A stretch of 64,000 bases of DNA from Saprospiraceae bacterium (GTDB lineage: Bacteria; Bacteroidota; Bacteroidia; Chitinophagales; Saprospiraceae): contig JADJWV010000002.1 in assembly GCA_016716185.1 (NCBI GenBank), positions 1,216,501 through 1,280,500 on the forward strand, read 5' to 3'. Position 1 is the stretch's first letter, and every line of letters starts with the position of its first letter. Below, one piece after another: positions 17,725-26,263 of this stretch. The notes beneath the pieces are model-generated. The model was given only the letters and a program-made list of their open reading frames with translations. It was not told where the DNA came from and did not search any database. The translations under genes and the position numbers were made by a program.

Positions 17725-17826
17725 TTTTCTTTGGACACTAAAAATATGAAAGATGGAATTTATCAGATCAGGATAAGCGCAGGAGATAAAACGATTCATT
17801 TGCAGAAGATTTTAATTATTAATTAA
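17725..17826 (+). pseudogene. Relic T9SS type A C-terminal domain
   Basis: After a stop codon in this frame the sequence reads FSLDTKNMKDGIYQIRISAG and continues DKTIHLQKILIIN to a stop, exactly the last about 33 residues of a type A sorting domain (LD..NL..GIY..RI..GDK...QKI.I). The body of the gene is missing; REP-A and the transposase lie upstream instead. The relic's stop codon overlaps the first possible ATG of the next gene (TAATG). It indicates that an earlier T9SS cargo gene stood here and was lost by deletion or recombination near the REP. Confidence 0.8.
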
Positions 17827-17840
17827 TGTTATATCAATTT

Positions 17841-19622
17841 ATGAAAATTATTACCTTTTTAGCAAGCATCATAGCAATCCTTCAATTGCCTGCACAGAAG
17901 CATGATTACAATGTATTGGTGGGGTATCGCAGCAATGATACGGTCTTTAATTCATACCAGGGTATTACCCGCTTTGATTTCAATACAGCGAGTTTAAATC
18001 CGAGAATAACATACGATAGTTTCAGGCGAATTGATTTTCATTGGACCATAAATAATATGTCGGATGTTGATGGGCAGTATCTTTTTAGTTACAATGGTTT
18101 CACTATTGAAGATTCTGCCAATCAGGTTATCAAAAATGGCAAGGGGGATTTTACAAGGCAAACAGAATTTGGCGATGTTGTTTACCAGTCAGGGTTAATA
18201 TTGCCATTGGAAAAGCAAGATAACTATATGTTATTACATGAGTATAATTATATTCACCAAAATCTTGGATATGTATTTTCAGATGGTTTGCATTATTCAA
18301 TCATTGATATGAGTAGTGTTGCAGGAAAAGCTGCAGTTGTTCAGAAAAACAAAATTGTTATTTCAGATACTCTAGATCCTGGAAGAACCATTGCAATCAG
18401 ACACGCCAACGGCAGAGACTGGTGGATATTAAAAGGGAAACACGATATGTTATCATTCTATACTTTTCTTTTAACTAGAGATACCATTTATAAATATGGA
18501 TTACAAGTAATTGGGGATCGGCAGTATATCCCTTTTGGTTGTGTAGCCGTATCTCAACAGGGTGATAAGATAGTATACATCAGCCAACACGAAGGACCAT
18601 TAGGTGGACAAGGCGGTGTACTGGGATTATTTCTGCATTTTTTTGATTTTGACCGATGTACGGGTTTATTATCCAATCCGAAAAGTATAAAAATAGATGG
18701 CAGGATAATACTTTTATTTGGTGGTGCCTTTTCTCCAAATGGGAAATTCTTTTATGTATCGCGTGCGGAAACCATGTATCAGATAGATATGACCAGGCCG
18801 GATATCATATTGGACACGGTCGCCATTTATGATGGATTTTCCTATATATCACCTGGAAATGTAGAATATCATACCTGGTTTGGTTTTATCCAACCTTTGC
18901 CGGATGGAAGGATTTATGGAAGCACAAGCAATTCCGGACAGCAGTATGCGTTTTATATCAATAAGCCCAATGAAAAAGGAAGAGCCTGTGATGTCAGACA
19001 ACACTCATTAAAGATTACAGCTTTTAGTGCAATACCAGATTTTCCAAATTATCGCCTTGGGCCAATAGATGGCAGTACATGCGACACTTTGAATATAAAT
19101 AATAGTCCGATTTCAGAATTCAGGTATGATCAGGATTCCACAGCTTTTTTAAAAATCGAATTTACGAATCTAAGCTATTATGAGCCAACCGAATTTTGGT
19201 GGGATTGGGGCGACGCAACAACGCCCTATTATACCACAAATAAGGATACTTCCATATTGCATACTTTTGCTAAGGAAGGTGTATACCGTGTGTGCTTGCA
19301 TGTTAAAAACAGCAACGGCGAACATACTACTTGTAAAGAACTAAAACTCGGAACAACAGGTACCAAAGATGTTGAAATGGCAGATCAAATCAGTATCTAT
19401 CCGAATCCGGTAAGTCAGCAGTCTATGATCCATATTGGAAACTATTTACCAAAGCAGATGAGCTTTACGCTATTTAATGTATATGGTCACCCAGTATTAT
19501 CAGAGCGATTATTTCATGGGTCTAATATATTGGATATGGGTGGGCTCAATGCGGGCATTTATCTAATTGAGATAAAAGAAAATGGATTAGTACTATGTAC
19601 TAAGAAGCTGATAAAAATATAG
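17841..19622 (+). CDS. T9SS type A-sorted propeller protein with PKD-like domain
   Basis: A protein of about 593 residues with signal peptide MKIITFLASIIAILQLPAQ; an ATG 15 bp upstream is also possible. Residues about 30-410 form a propeller-like region paralogous to the protein at 15338 (shared HANGRDWWIL, FSPNGKFFYVS and IPDFPNYRL). Then comes a PKD-type domain (FWWDWGDATTPYYT ... FAKEGVYRVCLHV) and a type A sorting domain (YPNPVSQQSM ... LNAGIYLIEI ... TKKLIKI). PKD domains usually mediate protein or carbohydrate contacts. The protein is expected at the cell surface after T9SS export. A REP-A variant lies directly downstream. Confidence 0.85.
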   Translation: MKIITFLASIIAILQLPAQKHDYNVLVGYRSNDTVFNSYQGITRFDFNTASLNPRITYDSFRRIDFHWTINNMSDVDGQYLFSYNGFTIEDSANQVIKNGKGDFTRQTEFGDVVYQSGLILPLEKQDNYMLLHEYNYIHQNLGYVFSDGLHYSIIDMSSVAGKAAVVQKNKIVISDTLDPGRTIAIRHANGRDWWILKGKHDMLSFYTFLLTRDTIYKYGLQVIGDRQYIPFGCVAVSQQGDKIVYISQHEGPLGGQGGVLGLFLHFFDFDRCTGLLSNPKSIKIDGRIILLFGGAFSPNGKFFYVSRAETMYQIDMTRPDIILDTVAIYDGFSYISPGNVEYHTWFGFIQPLPDGRIYGSTSNSGQQYAFYINKPNEKGRACDVRQHSLKITAFSAIPDFPNYRLGPIDGSTCDTLNINNSPISEFRYDQDSTAFLKIEFTNLSYYEPTEFWWDWGDATTPYYTTNKDTSILHTFAKEGVYRVCLHVKNSNGEHTTCKELKLGTTGTKDVEMADQISIYPNPVSQQSMIHIGNYLPKQMSFTLFNVYGHPVLSERLFHGSNILDMGGLNAGIYLIEIKENGLVLCTKKLIKI

Positions 19623-19684
19623 TGTCCAGAAGTCTGGACTGTTCAATGCAAAATGAACGTTGATAATGGCTTGAGCGGGGAAGT

Positions 19685-19780
19685 TCGGTGGCACAAGTCG
19701 GATTTGTCCGCCTTTTGGCGGATTTGTCCGCCTATTGCGGATTTGTCCGCCTATTGGCGGAAGACTTGCGCCAGCAGGGG
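19685..19780. repeat. REP-A hairpin with an expanded, itself palindromic loop
   Basis: The arms GGCACAAGTCG (19690-19700) and GACTTGCGCC (19763-19772) are those of REP-A, but the usual 2-5 base turn is replaced by 62 bases. These contain three copies of a 19-21 bp unit, GATTTGTCCGCC(T/A)(T)TTGGCG. Within the array GGCGGA-TTTG-TCCGCC and CCGCC-TATT-GGCGG are perfect smaller hairpins, so the element can fold as a stem with several branches. Middle units differ by one or two bases. Confidence 0.88.
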
Positions 19781-19871
19781 AGAAAAAGCATGGTGCGATG
19801 ATACTGGGTATGGAATTGTTTTATTAATTGAAAAATTAGATCATTAGGATACGAGTTTTTAAAATATTATC

Positions 19872-20828
19872 ATGAATTTAAATAATTATATACTTTCGGT
19901 AGTGTTTTTACTAATTTCACTCATTACATGTACAGGCCAAGAATTATGGATGCCGAAAAGGACTAGAAATGTTTCAATTGATGATTCTTTATATTATCGA
20001 AGCAAATTAATTAGATGTTTTTTAGAGTTACATAATAATGAGCAAGATTACACTTTGAATAATATTGCTGCAAATTATGCTCATGTATATGCTTCTCCGG
20101 ATACTGTCTTTAAATACTTGAACTTAAGTATTGAGCATTATCCTCAGGAGGAGTGTTTGTTATTGTTTGACAGTTTGCAGAATAATAAATTTGTGAAATC
20201 TGCGCATGATTCATATTCTGAAATAGATAAACAGAGTTATGAGATGGTAAGAAGGAAGTGTGATAGTATTTTAAGTTTAATTAATAAGGACCTACAGTCA
20301 AAATTATTAACAATGAGTGTTAATGATCAGGAGATAAGGATCCGCCTCGACTCACTATATGGTTCTCGACAATTTTATAAGAGAAATATTAAGGCATTAC
20401 AATTGTGGTCAATTCAAAACAAACGAGATTCTGTAAATCAGAGGGAGTTAGAACTAATTATTAATAAATTTGGCTATCCTGGTAAAACATTAGTTGGACA
20501 TAGTCTTTGTAACGTAGGATTTGATATTATTCTCCATGCCCCGCAAGCTTACCAGGAAAAGTATCTTTCCCTCATTGAAGATGCGAGTAATAAAAACGAA
20601 TTGGATAAACGATGTTATCCCTTTTTATTTGATCGAATATTAATGAATAAAGGCAAGAGACAGATTTATGGCACTCAGTTTAAATATAATAATGTCAGCA
20701 TGAAATTAGAGCTATACCCAATTGAAGATGCTAAAAATGTGAATCAGAGAAGAAAAATATATCACCTACCACCTTTAAAAGAAGACATAAATTATTTCAA
20801 TGAAATGGAAAAGAATTCCGGTAAATAA
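19872..20828 (+). CDS. DUF6624-like exported protein
   Basis: A 318-residue protein with an N-terminal signal region (YILSVVFLLISLITCTGQ). The C-terminal half carries the recognisable block FGYPGKTLVGHSLCNVGFDI, then LHAPQAYQEKYLSLIEDA, then LFDRILMNKGKRQIYGTQF, which I associate with DUF6624. The function of this family is unknown; the conserved HAP, Q-K and DR positions suggest an enzyme or a binding fold. The N-terminal 130 residues are charged and probably helical. It stands alone, with REP-A upstream. AT content is higher than in most neighbours, as in the gene at 15338. Confidence 0.75.
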   Translation: MNLNNYILSVVFLLISLITCTGQELWMPKRTRNVSIDDSLYYRSKLIRCFLELHNNEQDYTLNNIAANYAHVYASPDTVFKYLNLSIEHYPQEECLLLFDSLQNNKFVKSAHDSYSEIDKQSYEMVRRKCDSILSLINKDLQSKLLTMSVNDQEIRIRLDSLYGSRQFYKRNIKALQLWSIQNKRDSVNQRELELIINKFGYPGKTLVGHSLCNVGFDIILHAPQAYQEKYLSLIEDASNKNELDKRCYPFLFDRILMNKGKRQIYGTQFKYNNVSMKLELYPIEDAKNVNQRRKIYHLPPLKEDINYFNEMEKNSGK

Positions 20829-21125
20829 GATAGATTAGTTCCTTTCTATAGATAGACAATAAAATCAATGTCATTAAGGTTTAGCGATTCCGATGATGAA
20901 TCGGTTAATTTTACTACTTTAATTTTTCAATCGTATCCGTCCAGTGAAGTACATCTAGTCCGCGCTGAGTGGGTGGCCTAGCTTTGCCGAAATATATCAT
21001 AATGACAAAGCAGGAATTTGAATTAAGGCTGGAGCGGCTTGTCAAGCTTTCAGTCTCATTTCAAAGACTAACATCCACCCTAAGCGAGCGAAAAAAATTC
21101 TGCTGATACATATCATACATTCGTG
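20829..21125. other. Intergenic region with a possible 34-codon remnant
   Basis: A small frame at 21002-21106 (starting MTKQEFELRLERLVKL) looks peptide-like but ends quickly and has no supported family. The rest shows no clear structure. Confidence 0.3.
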
Positions 21126-21145
21126 TAACTTTGCGTTACAAAGTA
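21126..21145 (+). promoter_or_regulatory. Promoter -7 box overlapped by an inverted-repeat operator, site 1
   Basis: TAACTTTG (21126-21133) fits the -7 consensus TAnnTTTG. It also forms the left half of a perfect inverted repeat ACTTTG-n5-CAAAGT (21128-21144), followed by ACTTTTAATAC. The ATG of the membrane-protein gene starts 30 bases after the box. The same arrangement recurs at 22111. A repressor bound here would cover the -7 box and start point; the regulator encoded at 21797 is the obvious candidate. Confidence 0.75.
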
Positions 21146-21162
21146 CTTTTAATACCGAAAGA

Positions 21163-21800
21163 ATGAAACAACAGAATGAACCTCTAGAAACCTTAAAGGA
21201 GATCCGTACGCTCATGGAACGCTCGTCCCGCTTTCTATCGCTGAGCGGCCTCTCTGGTCTTATAGCAGGGCTCGCAGCCATTGCAGGGATTGCAGCAGCC
21301 TATCTTTACCTCGGACTGGGTTTGGGGGATCCCGGCTATTCTCATTTAATCAGAACAGAAAACGGCGAAACCAATGTGGAGGCCTATACTTTTCTGGCCT
21401 TGGATCTCCTCCTCGTATTGATGATTTCGCTTTTAGGTGCAGGCCTCATGACGATTAAAAAGCAAGACAGGAAGGACAGTCTGTTTGGGATGCTTCCGCA
21501 AAACGACTGGTTTATAATTTGTCCATTCCTCTTGGTATAGGAGGATTTTATTGCCTAACCCTGCTCTATCACGGTCACATGGCATGGATTGCTCCGGCGA
21601 CATTAATTTTTTACGGACTCGCTCTTATCAATGCCAGCAAATACACACTCGATCATATTCGCTATTTAGGGCTCGTTCAAGTTCTTATTGGCTTGGTTGC
21701 CGGTTTCTTTTTGGATTACGGATTGCTGTTTTGGGCACTTGGATTTGGGATGGTACATATTGTTTACGGCATCATCATGTACTTTAAATACGAAAGGTGA
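21163..21800 (+). CDS. Small polytopic membrane protein, apparent frameshift
   Basis: The N-terminus (ETLKEIRTLMERSSRFLSLS) is an amphipathic helix followed by about six membrane helices in two halves. The open frame breaks after DSLFG at about 21487 and continues in another frame from AKRLVYNLSIPLGIGGFY to the stop at 21800. Adding one base within TTTGGG (21484-21489) gives DSLFWDASAKRLVYNLS and a 212-residue protein. The last codon overlaps the next gene (GTGA). No function is known to me, but this kind of membrane protein often sits beside a winged-helix regulator in Bacteroidota. It shares an operator with the DUF4153 gene downstream. Confidence 0.65.
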
Positions 21801-22096
21801 AAAATTACATCGAAGATTTAAATAAAGCCTTTGAGAGCAGGGTACGGCTTGGTATCATGTCGATCCTGGCTGTCAACGATTCGGCAGATTTTACTTTTCT
21901 GAAAGAGCATTTGCAAATTTCCGACGGGAATCTGGCCAGCCATATCCAGGCGCTGGAAAAACTAAAATACATACTCGTGAAAAAACAGTTCGTGGGTAAA
22001 AAACCCAACACCTCGTATTCCATCACGAAACCGGGGAAGAAGGCATTCAACGAGCACCTGAATGCCCTCGAAAAACTGATCCGGAATGCCCTTTGA
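21797..22096 (+). CDS. Winged-helix transcriptional regulator (ArsR/MarR-like, HTH_34 type)
   Basis: A 99-residue protein that is a single winged helix-turn-helix domain. Residues about 10-45 (AFESRVRLGIMSILAVND ... FLKEHLQISDGNLASHIQ) contain the recognition helix, and VGKKPNTSYSITKPGKKAF is the wing with the following strand. The family acts as dimeric DNA-binding regulators without an obvious ligand domain. The GTG start overlaps the stop of the membrane-protein gene, so the two are translationally coupled. It probably binds the inverted repeats at 21128 and 22113 and represses both its own operon and the DUF4153 gene; this is inference from position and symmetry. Confidence 0.88.
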   Translation: MKNYIEDLNKAFESRVRLGIMSILAVNDSADFTFLKEHLQISDGNLASHIQALEKLKYILVKKQFVGKKPNTSYSITKPGKKAFNEHLNALEKLIRNAL

Positions 22097-22110
22097 ATTT
22101 TTTTATACTT

Positions 22111-22130
22111 TAACTTTGAAATACAAAGTA
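22111..22130 (+). promoter_or_regulatory. Promoter -7 box overlapped by an inverted-repeat operator, site 2
   Basis: TAACTTTG (22111-22118) with the inverted repeat ACTTTG-n5-CAAAGT (22113-22129), followed by ACTTAAAAATAC. It ends 31 bases before the ATG at 22149, almost the same geometry as site 1, and the flanking TAC after the repeat is also kept. Confidence 0.78.
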
Positions 22131-22148
22131 CTTAAAAATACAAATAAA

Positions 22149-23438
22149 ATGAGTAACAAGCATATTGAAAACAAGAACACAGCCATCGATGCGTTGGGTA
22201 AAAGCATGCGCGATGCAATGTCTGATCCTTCTCAACTGGAGACCTTATACAGAAAAAACAAATCTGCTTTCCGGTCGGCATTCTTCGCCGTTTATCCGGA
22301 CTTCCGACATTTGCCGCTGGCGGAATTCTGGAAGGAGCGTCTTCGCGAGAACAGGGATGAAATTACATGGGGTCAAAAATCCGATCTCCTGTTTTTAATC
22401 GTTGTCTGTTTGGTAGCGGGCTTCATTGCAAAAATCCCGCATTTCATGGGTCTGATCGAAGATACGTTTTACCAGAGAAACTTTTCGTTTACCGTATTAC
22501 CTTTTCTGACGGCCTTTTTTGTCTGGAAACAAAATTTATCGCGGATGCAAACCCTGGTGTTGTTCCTGATGCATGCGATCGCAGCCATCTACATCAATCT
22601 GCTTCCGGTGAATGGCCTCAGCGATACGTTGACATTGGCCTGTATGCACCTGCCCCTGGTGTTGTGGTCGGGTGTAGCATACGCTTATTGCGGAGGTACG
22701 TGGCGAGATCATTCTAAAAAACTGGATTTCTTAAAGTTCAATGGCGATCTTCTTGTCGTGTCTGCTATCCTTTTGGCTGCTGCAGGTTTATTTACGGCGG
22801 TGAGTTTTGGTTTGTTTGAACTGATCGGCATCAAGCTCGAATTTGTCTTTACAAAATTTATGGCTCCCTTTGGATTGCCTGCAATTCCCATCCTGGCCAC
22901 TTTTCTCGTCTATACCAATCCTCAACTCGTCAAATGGATCTCGCCGATCGTGGCGAAGGTATTCACTCCACTGGCCTTGTTGCTGGTTGTCGTATATCTG
23001 CTCACCATGGTGTTTACAGGTAAAAATCCGTACGGCGACCGGGAGTTCCTGATTTTATTCAACGTATTGCTTTTGGGCGTGATGGCGCTCATCTTTTTTT
23101 CATTGTCGGTAGATCGCAATACTTCAGGCCATCTTTACTGGATCATGCTGTTGTTTGCGCTCGGCTGTGCAAGCATTGTCCTGAATGGTTTTGCATTATC
23201 TGCCATCCTGTTCCGGATTTCCGAATGGGGTTGGACACCCAACCGCACCGCTGTTCTCGGTAGCAATATTCTGATATTAACCAACCTGGTTTTGGTGGCG
23301 TACCAACTCATCCGCAGCCTGATGCAAAATCCGGATCCGGAAGCTGTGAAAAATAGCATTGGTGCTTTCCTTCCGGTGTATGTAATCTGGGCAGCGATTG
23401 TTGCTTTTATGTTTCCGGTTCTTTTTGATTTTCAATAA
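22149..23438 (+). CDS. DUF4153-like polytopic membrane protein
   Basis: A 429-residue protein. About 85 N-terminal soluble residues (AIDALGKSMRDAMSDPSQLE ... AEFWKERLRENRDEI) are followed by about ten membrane helices. The helices and the segments FTVLPFLTAFFVWKQ, KNPYGDREFLILFNVLLL and SEWGWTPNRTAVLGSN fit the DUF4153 membrane family, whose function is not known. The start at 22149 is chosen because the operator/promoter lies at 22111-22130, inside the longer open frame. It probably belongs to the same regulon as the preceding membrane protein and regulator. Confidence 0.78.
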   Translation: MSNKHIENKNTAIDALGKSMRDAMSDPSQLETLYRKNKSAFRSAFFAVYPDFRHLPLAEFWKERLRENRDEITWGQKSDLLFLIVVCLVAGFIAKIPHFMGLIEDTFYQRNFSFTVLPFLTAFFVWKQNLSRMQTLVLFLMHAIAAIYINLLPVNGLSDTLTLACMHLPLVLWSGVAYAYCGGTWRDHSKKLDFLKFNGDLLVVSAILLAAAGLFTAVSFGLFELIGIKLEFVFTKFMAPFGLPAIPILATFLVYTNPQLVKWISPIVAKVFTPLALLLVVVYLLTMVFTGKNPYGDREFLILFNVLLLGVMALIFFSLSVDRNTSGHLYWIMLLFALGCASIVLNGFALSAILFRISEWGWTPNRTAVLGSNILILTNLVLVAYQLIRSLMQNPDPEAVKNSIGAFLPVYVIWAAIVAFMFPVLFDFQ

Positions 23439-23447
23439 AGGAAATGT

Positions 23448-23767
23448 AGCTTAAAGCTATAAGCGAAAAGCTTAAAGCGAAAGGCTTTGCGAACTTGCAA
23501 ACGTTAGTTTTGCAAGGGCCCCAATCTGATCATTTAAGATGCCGATGATAGGTACTTCAATTGGATAACGTCATATGAAGATCAGTATACGCTGCAAGAT
23601 TGAAATGGTCTGACATCTAACGAAAACTTTGTATTGCTGATGATATGATTTAAATATAAAACATAACACATCAGACTTATAGATACAAACGATTGTTAGC
23701 ACCCTTAAAAACAAATGTCCATATCCAATTAAAAAAACTTTAAGCTTTTCGCTTATAGCTTTAAGCT
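23448..23767. repeat. Intergenic region bounded by a 30-bp perfect inverted repeat of AAAGCTT words
   Basis: The 30 bases at 23448-23477 (AGCTTAAAGCTATAAGCGAA...) are the exact reverse complement of 23738-23767. The right copy overlaps the stop codon of katG. The two arms lie right after the ends of convergent genes, about 260 bp apart. The interior (23478-23737) has no gene; it includes AACGTTAG/CTAACG and other short palindromic words. Confidence 0.85.
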
Positions 23768-26000
23768 CTCTTCAAATCATACCGATCCAGATCCATCACT
23801 TTCGTCCAGGCTCCCACAAAATCATTTATAAATTTCTCCTGTGCATCTTCACAAGCATAGACCTCAGCCAGCGCCCGAAGTTCTGAATTGGAACCAAAGA
23901 TGAGATCCACACGTGTTGCAGTCCATTTGAGATCCGCAGATTTGCGATCGCGTCCTTCGAAAAGATCCTGTTTGTCGGACATCGCTTTCCAGCTGGTGTT
24001 CAGATCGAGAAGATTTACAAAATAGTCATTCGTAAGCGCTTCCGGTCTGCTGGTAAATACGCCGTGTTTGGAACCATCAAAGTTTGTGTTTAAAACGCGC
24101 ATGCCGCCGATCAATGCCGTCATTTCCGGAGCCGTCAGATTCATCAGCTGCGATTTGTCGATCAGCATTTCTTCTGCGCTTACCTGGTGTTTGGGTTTGA
24201 AATAATTTCTAAATCCGTCGGCAGCGGGTTCGAGCACTGCAAACGATTCTACATCGGTCTGTTCCTGGCTGGCATCATTTCTTCCGGGAGTAAAGGGCAC
24301 CGTTACCGATTGACCTGCATTTGCTGCAGCTTTTTCAATACCGGCACATCCTGCAAGCACGATGAGGTCGGCCATCGACAACTGTTTGCCATCGTTGCGC
24401 GACTGATTGAAATCGCTGCGGATTTTTTCCAGGGCATTCAATACTTCGGCGAGTTGTTGCGGCTGATTGACTTCCCAATCTTTTTGTGGCGCCAGTCGCA
24501 AACGCGCACCATTGGCTCCGCCTCTTTTGTCGGACCCTCTGAAGGTCGATGCCGATGCCCAGGCGGTTTTCACCAACTGAGCTACGCTCAGTCCTGAGTT
24601 GAGAATGGTCGTTTTGAGCGATTGGATGTCCTGTGCATCGATCAATTTATAATTTACCGGAGGAATGGGATCCTGCCAGATCAAAACTTCCTGGGGTACT
24701 TCCGGACCGAGGTATCTGCTCACCGGACCCATATCGCGATGGGTGAGTTTGTACCAGGCACGTGCAAAGGCATCTGCGAACTGGTCGGGATTTTCAAAAA
24801 ACCTCCTGGAGATTTTCTCGTAGGCGGGATCAAATCGCAAAGCCAGGTCTGTGGTCAGCATGATGGGCGTGTGTCTTTTATCGGGATCGTGTGCATCGGG
24901 CACCGTTCCTTCGCCCATGTTGTGTTTGGGTTTCCATTGATGCGCGCCGGCCGGACTTTTGCTGAGTTCCCACTCGTAGCCGAAGAGATTCCAGAAAAAG
25001 TTGTTGCTCCATTTGGTAGGGGTAGTGGTCCATGCGCCTTCCAGTCCGCTGGTGATGGTATCGGCGCCGCTTCCCGAGCCATAGCTGTTTTTCCAGCCGA
25101 GACCTTGTTCTTCGATGCTGGCTGCAGCGGGTTCCGGCCCCACGTATTTGGAAGGATCGGCTGCACCGTGTGTCTTGCCGAAGGTATGGCCACCTGCGAT
25201 CAGAGCCACGGTTTCTTCGTCGTTCATGGCCATGCGACCGAAGGTTTCGCGGATGTCGCGGGCGGCGAGCAGCGGATCGGGATTGCCATTGGGTCCTTCC
25301 GGGTTGACGTAGATCAGTCCCATTTGTACAGCTGCTAATGGATTTTCGAGTTCGCGGTCGCCTGAATAGCGTTTGTCGTCCAGCCATTTGCTTTCAGAGC
25401 CCCAGTACACGTCTTCTTCGGGTTCCCACACATCTTCGCGGCCGCCTCCGAAACCAAAGGTTTTAAAGCCCATCGATTCGAGTGCGCAGTTTCCGGCGAG
25501 GATCATCAGGTCGGCCCAGGATATTTTTTTTCCGTATTTCTTTTTGACGGGCCAAAGCAACAGCCTGGCTTTATCGAGGTTGGCGTTGTCGGGCCAGCTG
25601 TTGAGCGGGGCAAATCGCTGCGTACCGCTGCCACCACCTCCGCGGCCATCGGAAATCCGATAAGTTCCGGCGCTGTGCCAGGCCATGCGGATGAAAAACG
25701 GACCGTAATGACCGTAGTCGGCGGGCCACCAGTCCTGCGATTGGGTCATGAGATCGAATATGTCTTTTTGATTTCCTGAAGATCGAGCGAATTGAATTCC
25801 CTTGCATAGTTAAAACCGGCATCCATCGGATTGGATAATTCCGAATGCTGTCGCAGGATGTTGAGTTTTAATTGATGGGGCCACCAGTTTTGGTTTCTCG
25901 GGCCGCTGCCTGCACTTTGATGCAGGGCCCCGCCGTGAAAGGGGCATTTGCTTTCTGTGTTGACCTGATAGGAGGGTCCTGATGTGGTATGGTTTTCCAT
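23761..26000 (-). CDS. katG: Catalase-peroxidase KatG, apparent frameshift near the N-terminus
   Basis: A bifunctional heme catalase-peroxidase that removes hydrogen peroxide. The N-terminal part (CPFHGGALHQSAG ... NYAREFNSLDLQEIKK) is in one frame and the rest, from MTQSQDWWPADYGHYGPFF, is in another. Adding one A to the A5 run on the coding strand (25765-25769) gives EIKKDIFDLMTQSQDWWPAD and a 746-residue protein of normal length. The distal active site RMAWHSAGTYR (Arg, Trp and His) and the proximal heme ligand region ALIAGGHTFGKTHGA are intact, and the second, non-catalytic domain is complete. The gene stands alone between repeats. I see no adjacent OxyR or PerR. The break is probably an assembly error. 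Confidence 0.93.
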
Positions 26001-26263
26001 TGTTTAGAAATTGATAAACTTAATTTATTAATGATGATTTTGAAATGAATGCACTTCCTTTTTCTTCGATAGAAAATTTTAAAAAACAGGTTTTCCGGCC
26101 GGATTGCATTCAACATTCATAACAAGGGGGTTTGTCAAAAGTTCAGAAAATCCGGGTGAATTCCCGATGATAAATATCAGTTTAGTAACTGATCAACATG
26201 CGAATAAAATCTTAAATTTATTAGATTATTTTTTTGACTCTACAGCAATTTCGGGATCCACTC

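Noticed and set aside
19653..19847. 64-aa ORF over the REP-A variant (DLSAFWRICPPIADL)
   Set aside because: It translates the palindromic loop units; no start context or family.
24622..25338. 238-aa plus-strand ORF opposite katG
   Set aside because: It is a shadow of katG coding sequence on the other strand; no signal or family features.
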